The notes under the pieces are model-generated. The model was not told the DNA's origin. It saw only the letters and a program-made list of their open reading frames with translations, and did not search any database. From NCBI GenBank assembly GCA_016617855.1, contig JAECUM010004886.1:1-64000 (forward strand): a DNA stretch of 64,000 bases. Reading direction: 5' to 3'. A program made the position numbers and the translations under genes. Below, piece by piece: positions 59,275 to 64,000 of this stretch. Numbering within the stretch: the stretch's first letter is position 1; the number at the start of each line of letters is the position of its first letter. The DNA comes from Megalonaias nervosa. Its lineage: Eukaryota; Mollusca; Bivalvia; Unionida; Unionidae.

Positions 59275-60990
59275 GAAGTTCCACTACCCACTTCTCAGGT
59301 CCTGCTTTCATAAAATGGTGCTGCTCCAACATCCAATATGGCCACTGTAGCAGCCATCTTGAAATGAATGGTTATATCAACATGGGGTTTTCACTAAAAA
59401 ATCTTCTTACAATGTCTTCTTGGTACTAACTGAAAATGATGTCAGTCTGATGGCCACCATGGCAATCATCTTGAAAATCATGTGATTGCTACTTCTCATA
59501 CACAGAAAGCCATATCAACCAGAAGACTTCTTATGATATTGTTGGTCCTAAATGAAAATGGTTCTGCTTGAAAACCTTGGTTATTGCTATTTCTGTTGAA
59601 TGTATGGTCATATCAGCATCGGCAGTTTCAGGAAAAGGCTTCTTGTGATGTCAGGTGGTCCTAAATGAAAAAGGGAACCATGGTACTCAGTTGCTTTAGC
59701 ATTAGACTAATTATCCAAGGGTTGTGGGTTTGATACCTGACTAGGCCCGCCTGGCTCATTTGCCTTTGTGTGATTTTATGAAAGGCATTTAACTCCCAAT
59801 TCCTCTGCATTAAATGGTCAGTATGTTAAAAATGCCATTAAAACCAACAAACCTAAATGAAAATGTTGTTGATTTGACATCCAGCATGGCCACCATAGCA
59901 ACCATATTGAAAATCTTGTTATCTCTACTCCTCCTGGTTGGAAAGTCATATCAGCATGGGGTTTTCACCAGAAGACTTCTTATGATGCTTAGTTGATCAT
60001 AATTAAAAATGATTCTACTCAGACATCCTATATGTCCACCATAGCCACCATCTTTTGAAGACTTTTTTTATGATGTTTGGTTGGTCCTAAATAAGATCAA
60101 TTTGTTTAGACATCCAACATGTCTGTTGTGGTAGCCATCTTAAAAATCTTGTTTTAGCTACTACTCCTGAACAGAAAGTCACATTGGCATGGTGTTTTAC
60201 AAGGAGACTTCACATGATGTCTGGTTGATCCTAACTGAAAATGGTGCGACCCAAACCTCAAATATAGCCACCACAGCAGTCATTCTGAAAATGTTGTTAT
60301 TGCCACTCCGCCTGAATGGATGGTTGTATTAACATGGTGTTTTTCACTAAAAGACTTCTCTAATGATGTCTGGTTGGGCCTGAAAGAAAATGGTACTGAT
60401 CCTGCATTTAATATGGCCACCAAAACAGCTATCTTGAAAATCTTGTTGCTACTCCAGCATAGGGTTTTGATACATTTTATGGTGTCTAGTTGGTCTTAAA
60501 CATTGTGCTGATCTGATACCCTTTATGGCCACCGCAGAAGCCATATTGAAAATCTTATCGCTACTGCTGCTGGATAGAAAGTCATATCAACATCGGGTTT
60601 TCTCCAGAAGACTTCTAATGATGTGTAGTTCACACTGAATGACAATGGTACTGATCTGACAACCAGTATAGCCACCATGGCAGCCTTCTTTATAATTTTG
60701 CTATTGCTACTTCTCCAGAATGGAAAATCATATTTTACAGAAGGTTTCACTACTAGACTAATTATGATATCTAGTTGGTCCTGAATGAAAATGGTGCAGA
60801 TTTGATCTCAAATATGGCTGCAACAATATCAGAAATCTTATCACCAGTTCTGCTGAATAGATATTCATATCAGCATGAGGCTTTATCAAAAGTCTTGTGG
60901 TTGTGTCTAGTTTGTCCTAAATGAAAATGGTGCTGAACTTAATCCAGTGTTACTGCTACAGTTGCTTATTTGAAAATCTTATAGTTCAGA
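59275..60990 (+). repeat. Degenerate array, ~140-bp unit (same family as 52270-53420)
   Basis: About a dozen diverged units of the GGCCACCATAGCAGCCATCT type, interrupted by a SINE at about 59670-59860. Confidence 0.75.
59670..59860 (+). mobile_element. tRNA-derived SINE, third family
   Basis: An A-box-like TACTCAGTTGCTTTAGCATT is followed by B box GGGTTTGATACCTGA, then AAGGCATTTAACTCCCAATT and an AAACCAACAAA tail. Confidence 0.65.
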
Positions 60991-61379
60991 ATATCAGAGA
61001 TGGTTTCAGCATCCAGAATGTAAAAAGAAGAAATCATCTTATCTTGAATTGCTTGGAGGGACTCTTGTGGTAAAGTAAAATAGAATGATTGCATTAAACC
61101 TGAGGGATGAAACAAGTATTCACTTAGTACTGAGATACTGACCTTTAATTTGAGTTTATAGAAATTAAAGAATTGCAAAATTTTTATTTGAGTATGTACT
61201 CAAGTTGAGTAAGTTTATGAAAAGCAAGTGAATAAATGGCAAGCGTCTGTCTGATACAGTTTACAGTCACTGTTTGACAAGGTTAATCTCTTAAAATATT
61301 GAAGAGAATTCCAAACATCTGACAAATTGGGACTCATATAATGCCATATCTGTAGAAGTCTTGTCACTTTGTCTTGCAG

Positions 61380-61460
61380 GGGACACTAATGAAACACTTA
61401 GAGGAACACCTGATTCAGAGTGACATGGAGAGGGAGGATGTTATGTTGTACTATACAACT
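61380..61460 (+). CDS. AACS: AACS exon 9
   Basis: The acceptor is TTGTCTTGCAG and the donor AACT|GTAAGT; phase 0 at both ends. It encodes residues 299-325, GTLMKHLEEHLIQSD...LYYTT, which leads into the core of the adenylation domain. The following exon (expected to carry GWMMWNW) was not found before the window ends. Confidence 0.95.
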
Positions 61461-62283
61461 GTAAGTTCACAGTTTTTGCCATGTGTTCATTTTCTCGTCC
61501 TTTGGTATGTTTTTCATTTAGGATTCCTACTGTTCATATTTTTACTTTAACACAGAAAAATGAACCCATCTATTAGATTAATTATATAATTGTAATGATG
61601 TAAAGTGTAACATGCCAACAATTATAAGAATACATTGAAACCTAACTCAACCGAAATCCTCTCGAGACAAATAAAAAACATTCTGATTCCAAATTTGTTT
61701 CAATAGAAATATTCAGTAAACCAAAACCTCACCACTCTGAAAACCTAAACAAATTTTCAGTCCTAAATTTAATTTTTACACTGATATTAACCTTACAAAA
61801 CCGAAACTTGACCAGAAGTAGCTGTCAGATCCCAGTTATGAGATGAGCCAATGGTCCGGAAATATCCTAGGGCTGTGTGTGTGACGTAAAACTAAGCCCA
61901 GCACATGCACTAGCAAAGATTATGACCAGTTTACATCAGTAGTCTTTACGCCAGGCTGAAATATCTGCTTTCAGGGTTAATTGTTTGTAGTTGGTTGTGC
62001 AAATGAAAAAGAATATAATTCTTACTTGCCAGTAAACTTACTATATGCATACTATGCACCAAAATAATTCTCAGTCAGCATGATTTTAAAGTTGAAACCG
62101 ATTTAGCCCTTAGCTTTGACATTTTTGTAGACAATGACCAACAAAAGTATATTTGCATAGTTTGATTCACTCTGGTATTATTTTCAAATGAAGAAAAACA
62201 AATGAAGAAATAATTTTTCTTTACTTGCATGTCGCATACCTGCCAAGATATGTTATGTAAAAATAATGCCCTAAACACCCACA

Positions 62284-62592
62284 AGCAAATTTTTAAGTAA
62301 ATTATGTTTCTCCGAGAATACTTACCCAATCACATTACTTAAAAATCCTTCAAACCATCCCACTATGCAAGTACACTCATTAGTATATCAGTCAGCCAAA
62401 AAACTAGTGACACCTAGCGGTGTCAAGGGGAGACAGTGACAAGAGTTATTGCCCTTTGTCTATATTAGATACACGGTAAAAGATGAGTTTCATTTTTTAG
62501 TAGGGCTGGATTCACGAGATAGCAGGCTAGTACTCCTAATGTGTTACGGTGAGTATTCTTGGAGAAACATAATTTACTTAAAAATTTGCATT
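62284..62592. mobile_element. Inverted-repeat (foldback) element
   Basis: Arms of about 43 bases (62284-62327 and 62549-62592) carry AAATTATGTTTCTCCGAGAA and its complement with two or three mismatches. The ~220-base middle is non-coding. Confidence 0.65.
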
Positions 62593-62659
62593 TCAGTAAA
62601 TCTTAGTTCAAAAACATTTTTACAAAAGAGAGACCATTTTTGGCACTATCATATGTCCC

Positions 62660-62820
62660 CATACCTGTATAAACAGCAGCAGGGATCAACAAACCCAGAA
62701 CTATCAGATTTTTTTTGGACTACTTACCTGTAAGCCCCATTACCTGTATAAACAGCAGCAGGGGTGGACAAACCCAGAACTACTAGACTTTGTTTTTGGA
62801 CTACTTAACTCTAAGCCTTC
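62660..62820 (+). repeat. Two-copy tandem repeat, ~82-bp unit
   Basis: ACCTGTATAAACAGCAGCAG, then AACAAACCCAGAACTA and TTTGGACTACTTA occur twice in a row. Confidence 0.85.
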
Positions 62821-64000
62821 CAGACTACTGGGTACATACATTTTTTCTTTGTAAGCAATAAGTATAAACTACAGTGCAGTATAAAGACCTGCCCATAACC
62901 ACTGAGCAAATCAGATAAAGCATTCCTCACAACAGGACCAGGCCGAGCACAGTTTCACACTCTTGAAGGCTATGAGAGACATGTAGACTTCAGAAAAGCA
63001 AGTGACTCAGTAACGCTCTGCAAAAAACACAGCACAACTTGCATTCACAACTTCAAAGTCAATCCATGGATCATGACTCAAAAATAGCTGCCATTTGGAC
63101 CATATCAGCTATGTACAAAACAATAATTGAATGAAAAGTTGTGAATGCAGCAAACTATTCTTTTTCATTCACAGCTTTGAAGTCAATCCTGCTGTCAGTC
63201 TAATCATAGATATAACTGTGGTGGTCTGAATAGATTGCAGCGTCTTTGTTTGCAAAGACATTTCTGTTTAACATAATGTGATTATTTTTTTTAAGTTACT
63301 GCACTGACATTTATCCATGGTATATTTTTTCCAGCAAATAAGAAAATATTTAGTGAACTTGATAAATTACATAAAATTTAAACAGAAAATGACTACTCTC
63401 CTTAGGATAGTGCTTGATCTTGCAAAGGAATGCATGTACTTAACACACACACATTAACATACTCTAATAAATAATGAGAATGACATTTCTTTTTTCTTTT
63501 TTTATCTTAAATTTTTCAAAAAGTTTGATTTGGCCTGAATATCTTTAAAAAAATTTAATTGGCCAGCATGTTGTCATATTGACATTGTCAAATATGTGAT
63601 TAATGGTTCATAAATATAATTGTAATATTTAAAATTAATATGTGACAAATACAGCTGTTTTGAAAAAAATAAAAATTTTAATAATTCTGGGAATTACTTT
63701 GACATGAAAATTGAGAACACGCCTTTAATATCATTAAATTCATAACAAGATTACTCCAGAATTTCCATACATTCCTTAGTGATGGAAGCTACGAAAGTAT
63801 TGGTTACAGTGAAAAAGTACCATGGTAGATACCATAAAAATAAATATTGCAGTAAACCAATATACCAGTAATACCATGTACCACTAATCAGTATATAAAC
63901 CATTGGGTACTAACTTAAGCCACATATAAATTGAGAGTACTGGACCATAGCATACTAACATAAGCAGTACAAAACTGGAGACTACTCAGTCATAGAGTAT

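Larger units (their letters stand above)
57745..61379 (+). other. AACS: AACS intron 8 (3.6 kb)
   Basis: It holds a degenerate GGTCA-rich repeat (about 58050-58560), two SINE-like copies and a long ~140-bp degenerate array, listed separately. 60990-61379 shows nothing. Confidence 0.8.
61461..64000 (+). other. AACS: AACS intron 9, incomplete
   Basis: It contains an inverted-repeat element and a short tandem duplication, listed separately. No further AACS exon is visible. Confidence 0.75.

Overview
The window is animal nuclear DNA, most probably from a mollusc. It has two parts: an integrated Polinton/adintovirus-like DNA virus at about 1-14,800, cut off by the left edge of the window, and host chromosome at about 14,800-64,000 carrying the 5' half of an acetoacetyl-CoA synthetase (AACS) gene on the + strand. 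The host call rests on an intron-rich metazoan AACS, several tRNA-derived SINEs of a kind I associate with mollusc genomes, a decayed LINE, and many TA/CA microsatellites and minisatellites. The species cannot be named from the sequence.

The viral block has the gene set expected of a Polinton/adintovirus. The left part (1-6,200) holds a FtsK/HerA-type packaging ATPase (-, partial), a zinc-ribbon plus parvovirus-type phospholipase A2 protein (+), an rve integrase (+), a small HNH protein (-), a very large family-B DNA polymerase fused to an SF1 helicase (-), a Cys-rich zinc protein (+) and a NUMOD/HNH homing endonuclease (+). A non-coding stretch (6,197-6,900) with direct repeats, a GC-rich hairpin and iteron-like repeats follows, then an orphan gene (+). 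The right part (7,444-14,498) is one minus-strand morphogenesis cluster. In transcription order it reads: a ~418-aa Polinton-type protein, a basic virion protein, the major capsid protein, a pVI/pX-like membrane-active peptide precursor, an adenain-like maturation protease, a fibre-like protein, a two-TM protein and a penton/minor capsid protein. Many start codons abut a TATA(A)TA-type motif, probably the viral promoter.

The provirus is decaying. The integrase, the polymerase-helicase (twice), the penton gene (twice), and the starts of the fibre and PLA2 genes carry frameshifts or in-frame stops. Several breaks lie in homopolymer runs, so base-calling error must be excluded. Major capsid, protease, pVI/pX-like, basic and TM genes remain open. 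The left terminus and terminal repeat are outside the window. The right end lies somewhere near 14,780-15,100, after a foldback region with nested hairpins.

Nine AACS coding exons can be placed (24,250-61,460). They join in phase into 325 codons, roughly the first half of the enzyme, including the adenylate-forming P-loop motif. The most unusual host feature is a 36-bp tandem array directly upstream of exon 5. It multiplies the 3' splice site together with the exon's first bases, and it stays open in the exon's reading frame. The introns are filled with minisatellites, two Harbinger-like MITE copies, a LINE relic interrupted by two perfect-period arrays, SINEs and degenerate repeat arrays. 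No other host gene was recognised.
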